A stretch of 64,000 bases of DNA from Rhopalosiphum padi (lineage: Eukaryota > Arthropoda > Insecta > Hemiptera > Aphididae): contig NC_083600.1 of the NCBI RefSeq assembly GCF_020882245.1, positions 3,720,001 to 3,784,000 on the forward strand, in the 5' to 3' direction. Positions 14,061-27,150 of this stretch are shown piece after piece (the stretch's first letter is position 1; each line of letters opens with the position of its first letter). A model generated the notes under the pieces. The model saw only the letters and a list, made by a program, of their open reading frames with translations, did not search any database and was not told where the DNA came from. A program made the position numbers and the translations under genes.

Positions 14061-15080
14061 TCTGGATTATTTATACGCGTTTTTATTTTTATTTTTTAAT
14101 AAAATGAAAGCATTATTGTTTTATATAATATTATTACGAAATATATCTGTGGCTATTTACACAACCCGCGCTTATACAATCATTATACCAGAGCAATTGT
14201 TATACTGCAACTAGACTTTTGCACGTAAAACGTATAATGCATTTTGAGGTTATCTGATTTTTTTTCAATCCGTGATTGTACATTCGTTCTGTAAGTGGGT
14301 ATAAAAGCAACATAGATTTATATCAACCAGGGAAACAAATTCTATATATGTGTTATTTACAAAATGGCAAATTTACGACCTAAAAATAAAAATAAATAAA
14401 ACCACGTTTACCGACGTATTATTAAGCTCACGGAAATTCAATCACAAGTACGAACACATTTATGTTCGCAAAAAAAGTTTATTCTATATACACGTAGATT
14501 TATGACTATCCATTACTAAATGAATGTGCGTTTCAACATTTTTCCTAACAAACTTATACAAAAAAACTGAATTCGTTAATTTATCGTTTTTTAATGCAAT
14601 TAACAATATTATAAGAACTCTAATTATTCAGTTATTATAATTTATATAGGTAAATGTATAGGTATAGCTGATTTATATTTATATTTTTAAATAATGTACA
14701 TTTATAAATATATTATTTACCAAGCGATTAGCTAACAGATAAAACAATTTGGTTTAATTATAAATTAAATAACATTAGTGTAATAGAATACCGGGGCATA
14801 AAAAAATATAATATTATTTTTCGTATTCATAATTTAAAATATTAATTATTAAAGTTACCTATTTAAAAAATGGAAAATTAAAAGAACATATTATTCGCGC
14901 GTTTTTATGACGAACTGCATATTTATAATAATACAAAACAACAACGATCAAGTTGACTAAAAAATATTGTTCACTATACATTTTATAATAATGTTTTCTA
15001 GTCTAAAACCACTCTTTAATGAATTTTTGTTTGTTTCACGTAAATATGTTTATGTCATTAGGCTTAATATTTTATTGCTG
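14061..15080. other. AT-rich non-coding DNA
   Basis: I see no gene, RNA or repeat with recognisable ends. Confidence 0.65.
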
Positions 15081-15630
15081 TCATGTGCCGGGTCACACTA
15101 TGCTAGTAAAACAAAATAGTTACAATCATAATATCTAATATTGTAAATTTCGTATACATAATTCTTCTGTACGTGTGTACTCCTCCTAAACTGCTGGATC
15201 GATTTTGATGAAATTGTCTGTGTGTATTTGAGTGGTTCCCTGGATGATTCGAATTCACAATTGGACCTGGTAAGTGACGCTGCAATTGGATTCTAGAAAA
15301 TCTTGACATAGATATGTCTTAAATAACAAATGTGTGAATCTTATTAATTTTCAAAGATCTCGGAAATCATCTAATTGTCATGCAGTTTTAAGTCCATTTT
15401 CGATTCTAAAAGTCCATTAATAATCAAGTAATTAATTTTTGAAATAATCGGCAAACACGCACATAAATGTATAAAATAAAATCGGTTCCTTTTGTAAACG
15501 TCGAGTATAAATAATAAATTGAATAAAAATCGAATGAAAATTGAATAAAAAAAGATGCGTAATTTTGTGCACCTACTATGATGCTTGCCCCCGTGTAGCA
15601 CAGGAAACAATTTATACATATGTACCCTTT
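15081..15630. repeat. Probable interspersed repeat remnant, possibly Helitron-like
   Basis: The stretch around 15180-15310 (containing GGATCGATTTTGATGAAATT and a run to about TCTAGAAAATCTTGACAT) has the wording of widespread insect repeats that carry a 'CGATTTTGATGAAAT' block. A second higher-GC block lies at 15560-15610. Both ends are unclear and no helicase frame is present, so the class is uncertain. Confidence 0.35.
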
Positions 15631-15988
15631 ATCATTAAAACGAAAAATATAGTTTAAAAAGAAAATATATTAGAAAATCGATAAAAAATTTTGGAGAATA
15701 CTTTTAAAAAAAATTAGTCTAACACTAGCCAACCGAACAAAAAATAAATTTTAAGAAACAGTTGTCAAAAAAAATGTACAGGTAACGTCATGTGAAACAG
15801 TTATTTAAAGTTGATAATATGTCGGAAATAATAGTTATACACCAAATTAGAAAACCAAAAATATTATTTGTCCACATGCGTTACGCTAAATTTTAAGGAA
15901 CCAAATTTAACATATATTTTGTATGGACAACAAATTGTACGCGGACAACTATAGTAGTATTATATTGTAGTATACCTGTATAACTACT

Positions 15989-16168
15989 CAGTGGCGCCGA
16001 AGTCAAAAATTGTACCTATGCCATTAGACATCTCTACGTAAAATGTTAACATTCACCTAGGTTAGGTTAATGTAAATTTGAGCACTCGACGACAAAGGTG
16101 ATTCCCTACCTGTTAAATTCATCTGTGACAATTGTTATAGATAAATATATATTTTGACGGCACCATTG
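15989..16168. mobile_element. hAT-type MITE with intact 8-bp target duplication
   Basis: The element is exactly 180 bp. It begins CAGTGGCGCC and ends GGCACCATTG, so the terminal repeats are CAGTGGCGCC and CAATGGTGCC, extending imperfectly inward to a shared GTCAAAA. It is flanked on both sides by the identical octamer TAACTACT (15981-15988 and 16169-16176). This is the hAT superfamily signature. It has no coding capacity; the perfect duplication suggests a fairly recent insertion. Confidence 0.85.
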
Positions 16169-16176
16169 TAACTACT

Positions 16177-17304
16177 GTAATGTAAGTTTGTAGTACTAGG
16201 CTTATAAATTATGGGGACTTAAGTCTCACCTAAAATTTTATATTCACAAATGTAATAAAAAAATTTTAAAAATTTCATTGACTATTATATGAAATGATGA
16301 TTGAATTAGATAAAAAACGAATCAAGTTCCTACAATAGCTATTTTTAAATAATAACAGAATAACAAAAATATTTTCAGTATAAATAGTACTATAAACCAT
16401 TATTAGGTGAAAATTCAAAAGTAAAAATTTAGATTCCTAATAACGTTCATAAAAAATTAATGAGAACTTATGCTCAACTTTCTTTTTAATTTAAATTGTA
16501 CTGAGAAAACTTTTGAGAAATCTTGTACTAAATTTTCAAGCATTTTATAGTGATTGAATATTTTTATCATCATCTATGAAAAAAAGCTATTAGTACTTGA
16601 AAATTTCAAATGTCTATGAATAACCTAAAGCATGGACCAACATTTTTTGAAAACTATACTATGTTTAGAAAATGATAATATAAAATAAATATTGTTTAAA
16701 AATATCAAGTATTTTTTTATATTTATTTTTTTTAATTACAACCTATAATGTTCCATTATTTGTGTTTTTTCTTATCTATTTTTACCGACCAATAAGGGGA
16801 AAAAAACACACATCATTGAAACACCAACACATTTATCGTTTTGATCAGAATGTAAAAATATAGCAAAGTAACGCACATAAGTTATTTTAAACTTTCGTGA
16901 AATAACTTTCGTTTTTAACTGTTCAAATATTTTTTTATTCATTTTGAAATGTAGCTCGACAATTTGAGACATTTCATTTTAATTTACTTAAAAAACTTAC
17001 CAGTTTTTACATTCCTATTATCAATTTTAATATTTAAAGTTTATCCATATAAATATGAAGTTGTAATAATTTAATTATTTGTATAGGTGTAATAGGTATT
17101 TAATTATAATAATTTAAGTAACAAAATAATAAATATTACTTAATTCTTAAAATATAATGAATTGATAAGGACAAATAGAAAATCATCAATTATAATTTTT
17201 ATAACGATTTGAATAAACTATTGTTGTAGTCATAATTTTGTATATTATATTATAATATATTTTCTTTTAGATAAAAAAATTGAATATTTTCCCAACATAT
17301 GAAT
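16177..17304. other. AT-rich non-coding DNA
   Basis: Only short frames on either strand; nothing recognisable between the hAT MITE and the fold-back repeat. Confidence 0.65.
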
Positions 17305-17490
17305 CATAATTGAATATTTACCATACTGTAGTCATAACTAATTGTGAACGTTTAAAGTTTAGACAGGTTGGATGATATGATGCAGAAGTTATTTATCTCT
17401 ACCGACTATATGTATACATTATACATCGTGTTACTGTCTAAACTTTAAACGTTTATAATTAGTTGTCTACTTAGTCAATATTCAATTACG
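17305..17490. repeat. Long fold-back inverted repeat
   Basis: The arms at about 17305-17366 and 17434-17490 are reverse complements over about 57-62 bases. They include a perfect 20-base inner stem (AACGTTTAAAGTTTAGACAG), with small indels further out. A loop of about 67 bases separates them. I see no target-site duplication. It may be a fold-back MITE or a transcribed hairpin locus; the sequence alone does not decide. Confidence 0.75.
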
Positions 17491-20400
17491 TAACACGGAT
17501 AATTTTAAAACTTCTAAAACTATAAAAAATTACTAACTATAATTATAATTACGTTAAAAGACACAAATATATTGTAAAATATTCGTACAAAATACACAAT
17601 AATATAAAATATTAAGTTTTTTAAGAAATGTGATAATATATATTCCAAAAAACATAATATCTGCTAGTTGTTTTAAACGAAATAACACCAATATACCAAA
17701 AGTATACCAGTAGTTTGGAAATAATACCAAGAGTCATAAGTTAACGGCAACAATTGAAATAACTCAAGATAAGTTAGTAGGTAAACCAAGCCATTTCCCT
17801 GTAATTTTTTTTTATATTTGTAAAATACGGTTTTCACTTACAAGTTCATCAAGTAAATTTCTGTATGAATATCTAATTACTATTTAGGTACTTTATTTAT
17901 TTTTAATACTTTGCCATACTCAATAATTTTGCATTCGTTTTCAAAACTGTTTAAATACACGAATATATTTTAAAAAACTTACCAACTAGGAAAATAAAAA
18001 AAAAAACTTAAAAACACGAATTGCACAGCAATAAGATTTTAAGTGATTTCAATCAACATTTTATTTTAACTTGTGGAAGTATTCTTCGTCTTACATTTTA
18101 TTAATTTTGAAATTCCAGTTTTCATAAAATATTTTAAAAATCTCGATGATTGAAAATTACACAGAATTTCATAGCACGCGTCAATTTTAAAGCAACAAAC
18201 ACACAAATTTTAAAAATAAAATGATTTTACAAAGAATTGAAACAAATTTAAAATATTTTTGTGGTGATTTATTTTCATATATTTCTCTTTACCTACCGAT
18301 ACTTTTATTTTAATAACTAATACAATATCAAATATGTGTTATTAATTAATAATGCTTAATTAAGATTTTATAAAATGTATTCAAAAAGATATAATATCAT
18401 GATAAAATATATTTTTGCATTTATACTTGACTTACTTGAATAATGTAAGTGTATACTTATATTTATTCCTTGTTTAAAAAGTTCTAAATTAAGAACCGTG
18501 TGAATTACAAATATTACGAAATCTTGATCTCGAGTTAAAATGTACCTATATAAATGTAGTGATTTTTTTTATGTAAATCAAAACTCAAAAGCAATATAAT
18601 ATTGCGTTATAGGAATAAGCTGTTTAATTTAACCATTTAAAGAAAAAAAAATATTTGTATACTTCATGAGTTGAGTGTCATATTTATTGTGTAAGTTTTT
18701 TGAATTTACAATTCCTGGGTACTTGATGGTGTTTAACTGAATCTTTATTTATTTTCAATAAAATATATAGTTATATATGTTTAGTACATTTACATGTTTT
18801 TCTCGTATAACTTTTCTTTTTTTGGTTTTTTGAGTATAGGTACTACTATTGTGTTATCTATTTGTGTATTTTATGTTATAAAGTGTGTTGAATCAATAAA
18901 CTATATCATGAGGTTTAGAAATTCAGTAAACATGGGATGACAGCTACCTTTACTATGTTTTCCTATCCACTACTCACAAATTATAAAATAGCATTCTATA
19001 TATTGCATTATACTGTTAAATTTAATAGAATAATACAAAACATTTAACTTTTTTCACAAATTTGTTAGAATTATTAAATTCATTTCTTAGTTTTATAGTT
19101 ACAATATCAATTTTTTATTTCCAGTTAATTGACCATTTTTAAATAAAATTACATACATACCATCAAAAAAATGCAAATAATAAGTTTTTTTATTTTTATT
19201 ATAAACATCAAAAATTACTAGAACATTATTATTGCGACAAGGATTTTAACATATTAATAATAATAATATGTTGTATGCAAGTTTTGCAAAATAAGTAATA
19301 ATTAAAAAATAGAACAATCTTAATATTGAATACAAGGTTATAATGTTTTAGGAATAATAATGGGTTTGTTTTACTTGGTAAATAATAGCAACCTATATAG
19401 CAACTATAATCAAAAGATATGTAATAATATTATTGCATAAATACATCAAACGAAAATTATTTAAAACACATAATTTGTGATCTATAGATTATAGTTTATC
19501 AAGTACTTGCATATTTAAAAAAAAAAATAGGTTTAAACAAGATATTTTTGTTTACAGAATTTTGGAACTACATCAGAAATTGTTTAAAATATTGGCTTGC
19601 ATTATGTTTTTACCGACAGTAATTTTATAAATAAATTATATTTTTAGGTTGACTTTTTTCACTTTGTAAATTAATTATTTAAAATTCCCATGATCATTAA
19701 ATTAAAAAGGTTATTGATATACGTATATTCTTGTTTTAACTCAATAAACTAAACTACTTAACTATTACAAAAGTATAATTAGAAGACACATTGTTATTCA
19801 AATATACAGGTTTTTGGCAAACTCGACGATCAGTTACGATTTTATATAAAGAACTACATGTTGCGTTTAAACCCAACTTAATTAACTTTTGTGGATAAAT
19901 TCAAATCAATCTAAAATATAAAAACAATTATATTGGCTGTCTTTGAGATGCATAATAGCTGTTAAAATAATTTACAACCAAACAAAACAATTTAGACTAT
20001 TTATAGAACAAAAATTATATAATATATATAGGTATATATGAAAAATATATTATTAATATAACCACATTTCCAAATAATAAATATATTATAAAATACAATT
20101 ACGATCAAATAAGTTCGAAACAATATCGATTTATAATAATGCATTAGTTTGCTTGACTTCTTGAGAACTATACTACCAGCTATTACAGCACAATTTAAAT
20201 GCGTGATTTGGCAATCTTAGTAGTACTAGCCGAGCAATGAGAAAACGTATTCCTGGTAATCGGATCTTTAATCATTTTCTTTACTAAGAAAAAATAAATA
20301 ATTTAAATTTAACAAAATTCAATATATCTACAAAAAGAAAATAATAAATATAATTCGCCATTTTATTCTCAAATTGCTACTAAATAAACTCACATATAAT

Positions 20401-21389
20401 TTTATAGTTGTAAATTTTAATTCAAATTTGATAAATTAATGATATTTTAGATGTAACCTTAAAAAACAATCTTATTTATAAGCACATAATTACCAATCTT
20501 ATTTATAAGCACATTAATTACTGAATTTATATTTTATTTTTATGGTTTATGATTTTAACAACACTTATAATAAGTTTAATAATAATATAATAAGTATATT
20601 TATTAGTAGTACGCAAGATTTGAAATAATCAAATACAAAACAAACGGGCTTTCATAATTGAATAGTTTAAATCGTACTTCAAACTTTGAATTCAAAAATA
20701 AAGTATCAATTAAACGATTTTAATTTAATCATATTTCAAATCACTAACTAGGCCGAGGCTCAAAACTTAAACAATGTTCTTAAAATAAACGTTCAACGTG
20801 GCTTATATTAGAACTTGATTAATAATTAGACAATAGCGTCAAACGTAAAAATAAAATATTTATTATAAGCCAGAGGAGCCGGAGAGTATTTTAAATGTAT
20901 TCAAGAGCCATTTGTTTTAAACGATTGCTCTGTTATATAGGTACAGATTTTCTTCAGTCCTCAATAGTGGCAGACAACACAATCGACCAAAAACATTTTA
21001 CCTCTACAACACAGAAATGTTAGTGCCTAAATGTCATAGACGGATGAATATTTATTTTCATTTATACTCCTATATAGAAACGTATAAACAGTAAACTCAT
21101 AAACGAGATAATTGTATTTGAATATTTTTTTTATTAATTACATTGTCACTCATAATATTGCACAACGCGAAACCAAAAACGGTCGTCGATATTCCGATAT
21201 TTCAATACACAAACAGTTCACTTGTCAGCAAGATACTGAGCTCGATAATATTTATAACGAGAACACTAAATCCACATTTTATTCATATTTTAGAAAGAGA
21301 CGAAGTAAAAAAAAATTTTTTTTTTTTTAAAAAGAAAGAGAAACGATTCCGCTCGCTCATATGTATAATGTATATATGTTATAGGTTTT
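17491..21389. other. AT-rich non-coding DNA
   Basis: About 3.9 kb of stop-rich sequence. The tandem 27/28-bp duplication at 20467 is the only structure seen. Confidence 0.65.
20467..20521. repeat. Tandem duplication of a 27/28-bp unit
   Basis: The unit beginning CAATCTTATTTATAAGCACA occurs twice head to tail (20467-20493 and 20494-20521). The copies differ by a single inserted T. This looks like a recent local duplication by slippage or repair, with no other feature near it. Confidence 0.8.
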
Positions 21390-22380
21390 GATTTAAAATG
21401 ATGTCAAGTGATCCGTCGCCTCGTCGGCGGGTACATTTGTTCGGAGGGGATTATTAAAAACGTATTTTATTTCACGACGCGAAGACAGGATTTCCGAGTA
21501 GTGGAAATTTCTAACTAAGTGGCACACGGAAGCTTTGTGTCAGGAATAACGAGTAGAAGCATCGTTGTTACGCGCGCGTATATGTGGAAAGGAAAAAAAA
21601 AGTTTTCCCCATTCGCGCCGTTGTCTTTCATGAATATTTTCACCTTTTGTGCGGTGGGTTTTATTCAAATAACTTTGTTTCCGACACGAATTCCTATCCC
21701 ACGGGCAGATTTGATTATCTGACACAAGGCGACACTCGTATTATGCCACCGCCACCGCCGCTGTCCTAATCCGTTCATAATCATCTTTTGCTCGCGCACG
21801 TCCCATCACGCCGGTTCATTTTTTTTTTTCACCGCCCAGCACCACGCGGCGTATAAATCAAACGGAAACGGTGGGCGAAAAGTTGCACGGGGTTGGCGGT
21901 GGCGGAAAGCGGAGGGTATTTTTTTTACGTTTTATTGGTACCGACTGTTTCCGAGTCCCGGGGCGTTAATGAACCGATGAGCTAAATATATTAATCACCC
22001 GACTGGCAGGTCGAAAAGTTCGGACTAATGAAAATTATAAATTATCTCATTTTTATGCGTGCTTCGAGCATTCGGATAAAATCCGAAGTCGCGGAAATCA
22101 TAAATATTATTGTTTAAATTAAAATATTTCGTGTGCAGAAAAAAAGTTTCGTCACAATCGATCACGTCGTTTTCTTCGAAAATTTACACTGTTCAAATAT
22201 TAACAATATTTTGACTATGGCTTATATGTATATCTTTGTTTTGTTTTTCGTCGGCGAATAAAGAAAATTGGAATGACGGCGCAAACACCATATAGCTGCG
22301 ACCTGGCAGTTTTTCGAACAAGTCGTCTTCGCCGGAAAATAAAAGTACTGCGGGCCAGGTACGTTAAATCCCTTGAATTG
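21390..22380 (+). promoter_or_regulatory. CpG-rich patch ending in a strong splice donor
   Basis: The roughly 1-kb patch is rich in CpG with several CCGCC and GGCGG tracts. At its right edge GGGCCAG is followed by GTACGTTAAA, a near-ideal plus-strand donor (exon end 22358). AT-rich DNA resumes at once. The layout is what a promoter plus untranslated first exon would give. No coding frame spans it and no matching acceptor was identified. Confidence 0.35.
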
Positions 22381-24360
22381 TTTAACAACACATTATAATG
22401 CCCTTCTAGGAAACCGAATTTATTTAGTGCCAGTAAATAAATCCTATGGCCAAGGTGAGAAATAAATAAATACTTAATTTAAAATAATAAAAAAAACAAA
22501 AAAAAAAACACTTTTAACCGTTGTTTTTTTCACGAACGTTAATATTATTAAAAGTGCACACAAGTCTACATTTTATATTTTCGTGTAATGATAACGGTTT
22601 TTTTTTTAAATTTAAAATTGCATTAAGTTTTAATCAAAATAATGAAATAATTTCACGAGAAAAACAATAATAAAAAAAATAAGACTTTTTATAGACTATT
22701 ATGTACTTATAAGTACGTAACTTATGATAAAGATTGTTGTTTTATCGATGTTAATAATATTTCTAAAATACGATTTACATTATTTTAATAAAATTGCTTC
22801 AGTTTTTTTATAGTCATGTAACTAAAATATCATAATATTTATTTATCTTTAATTTTTATAATTGGTTTAATATACTAATATAATATATATTATATAAATG
22901 AATCATATAATTTAAATGTCGTTAACAATACCTATAAAGCAAACACGGAAATTTATATTCTCAATTAAGTGAGTTATTTTTAAATTTTACAAGATTTTTT
23001 GGTAACTCCCAACGACAGTATTAAGCGTAGTCTAAGTCACATAAATGTTAATACCTACATTTTTTTTATATGTATTTCTTTATGGTTATAATGGACCGGT
23101 GATAAATTGTGGTTATGCTGTATTTTATCGTGTATATATTTCCATTTAAAATAATAATGTGATGGAACACTTAAGCTTGCTATTGATAAATCAATTTCAA
23201 TTTCGTTTTACTGTTGTAATTATTGAAAGAAGTAGACTAACAATATTCTGTAGAATTAATCCGTTATTATCTAACATGTTTTTAATTATATCTATTTTAA
23301 AATCGTATTTTAAATAGATTACTCTTTTCATAATTACTTTTAGTCTATAGATGTTACTATATTAAACAGTCAGTTCGTTATCGGACAATGCTTTGAAAAT
23401 TATTATCTCGTGTTTTCTGGTTAATCTATTTTTACCATTTAGTGTTATTAATATTATGGTATTAGTAAATCCATTATTTTGAACATAATTATAACGATGG
23501 TATTAAAAGTTACTAATTCATCTCACGGATATCTTTAAACAGTGTATTCAATCGATAATTTAAATCGATCATGTAGTTGATATTTATTGTTTCAACCACC
23601 GATTAGTTATAATGAAAAATATTTTTGAATGATATTTTATTTTGTTATTTTTTAAGCTCAATATTAATTATTGCTGATTGACGGAGATTATGGTGGTGAT
23701 TGAGTGAGTGACGAAGCAAATAGTGCTTCCTAATGAGGTGTTTAATATTGGGGATGATTTTCGGATTGTTATATTAAGTATACTTGTGTGGTTTTTATTG
23801 GTTTAAACATTATATTACACGGTACTGTAGTTATTTCATCTGCATTCATTATCTAATAGGGTTGGTTTATTATAAAACTTTGATTATATTGACCTATTTC
23901 AAAAAGTGTTTAGGCTACAAACATTTTTGTCAATGGAAACTTTACACGTGATCGAGACCTTGCTAAATATTAAATGAATTGGCTCTAATAAAAGATAAAT
24001 CCAATTGGATTTGAAGATACTTTATTGAATTTATACGGTTGGTTTGGTACATAAATGTAAAGAATATGTCAGATAATATGATAATATGTTTGTTAGGGTT
24101 ATGATAACCTTCTTAATTTAATTGTATGGTTAACAATGTGCTGATTATTTTTCACAAGTTGATGTATTAACTTTTTTTATAAATAAATACAATATCTACC
24201 CGATAAAATTATATGGATTCGAATAAAATATTATTTTACCTAATTTTAATTACGGAGGGTAAATTTTTGATTTGGATTCATCCATTGTTAGTTTTAGTCA
24301 GTTTATACAAAATATTTTATACATATAAGTACCTTATGAGTGTTGTGATAGTGTTATGAT
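22381..24360. other. AT-rich non-coding DNA
   Basis: Homopolymer A and T tracts and short TA runs; no gene or element with ends. GTGGTGATTGAGTGAGTGAC near 23693 is a small imperfect repeat. Confidence 0.65.
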
Positions 24361-25040
24361 CTTACATATTCTGATGAACTGCTATCGGAGCTGAACACAT
24401 CGAGTTGCTAGCCCGAATTAACTGTCTTGCCAGACATCTCGTTCGTAGAGACAGAGTCGTAGAGCAGTCCGCTAGACGTCCCAGTCACTATCGTCTTACC
24501 AGAGTTGTATCAGAACAATTGGAAACCAACGACGGAAAAGCGTGTGACGATATTATGAACAGTAGGAAATAAAAATCGTTGTGGTACAGGACAAAGAAAT
24601 TGTTTGGGCGCATGCTGTGCTGCTGCGCCTAATCTGATCTGTTTTACCGTTGTACGCCCGAGGTGTTGGGAACCAACATGTTGACGCCACACCTAGCAGG
24701 TTATTATAATATGTATAAAACACTCGATAGTTAATTGATATAATAATATTCTCAAATCACCTATTCTACCATTAGCAATAATACGTTTAATATTTTATGC
24801 TATTGTTTTTCGGCCATGTATTTGTATGCGCGGTATATGACGATTCCGCGTGTGCCGTCTCTGCCTCGCGCAACAATTGTTCGTTAACCGGTTTAAATAT
24901 TTCGCAGTTAGTTCCTGTATTAGAGTGGATCGTCATATTATTAAACTTTTAGGTATTATCTATGTTCTACCCAAAGAGTTTGATATTATGTCGATGCACT
25001 CTAATGCGTTCACGAAACTAACGGAACAATATTAAAACTG
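24361..25040 (+). other. Higher-GC patch with gene-like open stretches, unassigned
   Basis: From 24381 to the TAA at 24568-24570 a frame without ATG at its start is open for about 62 codons and reads like a charged protein (ELLARINCLARHLVRRDRVV, later VVSEQLETNDGKACDDIM). A second open piece at 24850-25032 begins MCRLCLAQQ, which has a CxxC resembling the start of ZAD-type zinc fingers but lacks the expected later cysteines. A piece on the other strand (24510-24692) is open too. I cannot name a family. This may be an old transposon or a processed pseudogene. Confidence 0.3.
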
Positions 25041-26869
25041 GCGAACGAACATTTGCCATATTATACGTTTGTAAGACGGAGACACACATGTGGATGACGC
25101 GATTTCTTAAGTTCATTATAAATCGTATATATATTTATACAATTGGCAACACAAATATAGTATGATATAACTACACTCTACTACAATACAACACTTTGCA
25201 TGTGACCATCCCACAAAATTATATGAAAATATAACTATTATGATACAACACTTATTATGTGAATAATGTGATATCACTTCCATATAACTGCATATTATAT
25301 TATTATATTGTGTGTTCTATAAATATTATATAATTATATAATGTCTATAAAATGACTAATGTCAATGTTTATATATTTTATGAATATCTTGAATAAATGT
25401 TTTTGTTAAATTATTTAATATTGGTTATTATTTGATATAGGTACTCGTATTATTATTAAATTACAATATGCTATTGTAAAATTAATTTATACCATGTGAA
25501 AATTATGACTGTATTTTTGTATTGTAAAAAAAAAACGCATAGAGAAACTTGTGTGGAATAATCGTCAATTTTTTTTAACAAGGAACAAAAAATGTATTCA
25601 CAACATAATATATCGAACTATATTTATTTAATTATTTATTAAAAATACGGGCTGGTATCTAATAGTGATGGTTATCTTACACGTAACATTATTTAATAGT
25701 GGAAATATTAAAATACAATTAAAAGATAAATGAAAAAACAAAATAAGAAAAATATATATAATGTACAACAAAGAAAACATAAAATACAGCAAGTTAATTA
25801 AAAGAGTGAGTCGGTTCAGTATTGACAATTTTCATCATTCTTATAAATGGCTAATTAGCAGTATAGTTTGTGTTACATAAAGGAATATAAAACCGATAAT
25901 TATGACTTATGTGTTAACTCATAACGGCAGTTTAACACTCGCTGAAAACCGATTACATACGTCTTCACTCGTTGGGCAGTACTCACGAATTGAAAAAAAA
26001 ATAATTATATCTGATTACCTTAAAAACACATGTTTACAAAAAGAGCATCGAAAAAAATATAAAATACAAATCTATTTATGGAAGAGATAATTTAATAACA
26101 AAATAAATGGCTAATGGAAAATATAATAAATAAAATATGAGACGGTTCAGCATAGAAATAAGCATAATATATATTATGTAACATGTCAAATAACGCCATA
26201 TAATTTGGAACTTGTTTGATGGTTCAATACGCATTATCCAATAGGTACTTTTCTCCGTTGTACGTTCAGTCAAAATAAATACAAATTACAAAATTCAAAC
26301 AAGAATACATACAGTAGCGACAAGTACCGTTTCAAGTCATAGTGGTTACTGCTTACACATTATATATAGATAAGTAACATTTATAAATGTAACAGGAATA
26401 GAGTTGTAAGACTGTAAAAGAGAGATGTATTTGAACTTAATTGTAAATAATAAATAAAAATGTACAGAATAGGTATACATATTTACTTTATTAGAGTTAT
26501 AATTAGAAATAATTTAGGTTAATTCAATTAATACAACTTTCTAATTAATATTAAAATATTTAAAATAAATAATACTACGTGTATGATGGTTTATGATTTA
26601 AAATCAACAATGCAAACAGTATAATATTATTATTTTTTATTTATTTTTTTTAACTTGTGTAACAATCGTATTGATGTTATAACGAGAAATAGCTTACAAA
26701 TATATAATATACACAATATTAACGAGTTGAATAAAATGAAATGGGATCACATGTGTAAAAATAGCAATGAATATATTTTTAATAATAATTGAAATATTGG
26801 ACAAAAAAATGTTATAGTATTTATTCGTTCTTAGGATTTGGAGGTAAGAATTACGTTTAAAATCAGAAA
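25041..26869. other. AT-rich non-coding DNA
   Basis: Very AT-rich; the few frames of 60-66 codons are Ile/Tyr/Leu-rich and look random. Confidence 0.65.
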
Positions 26870-27150
26870 TGATGGAGACGAAAGAATAGCCCGAAGAGTA
26901 TTGAGGGAGTTTCGTAAGATTATTCTTTGGGATTTAGAATGTTTTTTTTCTTTTTTATGAAAACTGGGTATCCTTTAAAGTTATCTGTGTGGTCCCTGGT
27001 GCAGAGATCAATCTCTCGCACAATCTCCAGAGTAGTGATCTTCACCACATTTGACACATCGAGATATGTGGTGACAGTGGCTTTATGTGTGATTATAATC
27101 CTGACAAAAATGGCATTGACTGTTTTTGTCAGGCTGCTGGTACTATAATA
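26870..27150 (-). pseudogene. Fossil ORF1 (gag, zinc-knuckle region) of a Jockey/I-type non-LTR retrotransposon
   Basis: On the minus strand three zinc-knuckle-like blocks appear in order. First, C-x2-C-x4-H-x4-C at 27074-27115 (CHFCQDYNHT, then a stop at 27083-27085, then SHC). Second, CVKCGEDHYSGDC at 27020-27058 in the same frame. Third, at 26959-27003 in another frame, DHTDNFKGYPVF, which fits the end of a third knuckle. The phrase RCVKCGEDH is typical of insect LINE gag proteins. A stop, a frameshift and missing cysteines show that the copy is dead. No reverse-transcriptase sequence remains next to it. Confidence 0.75.

Noticed and set aside
26927..27148. 73-codon plus-strand frame
   Set aside because: It is the shadow of the zinc-knuckle gag fossil read on the minus strand.
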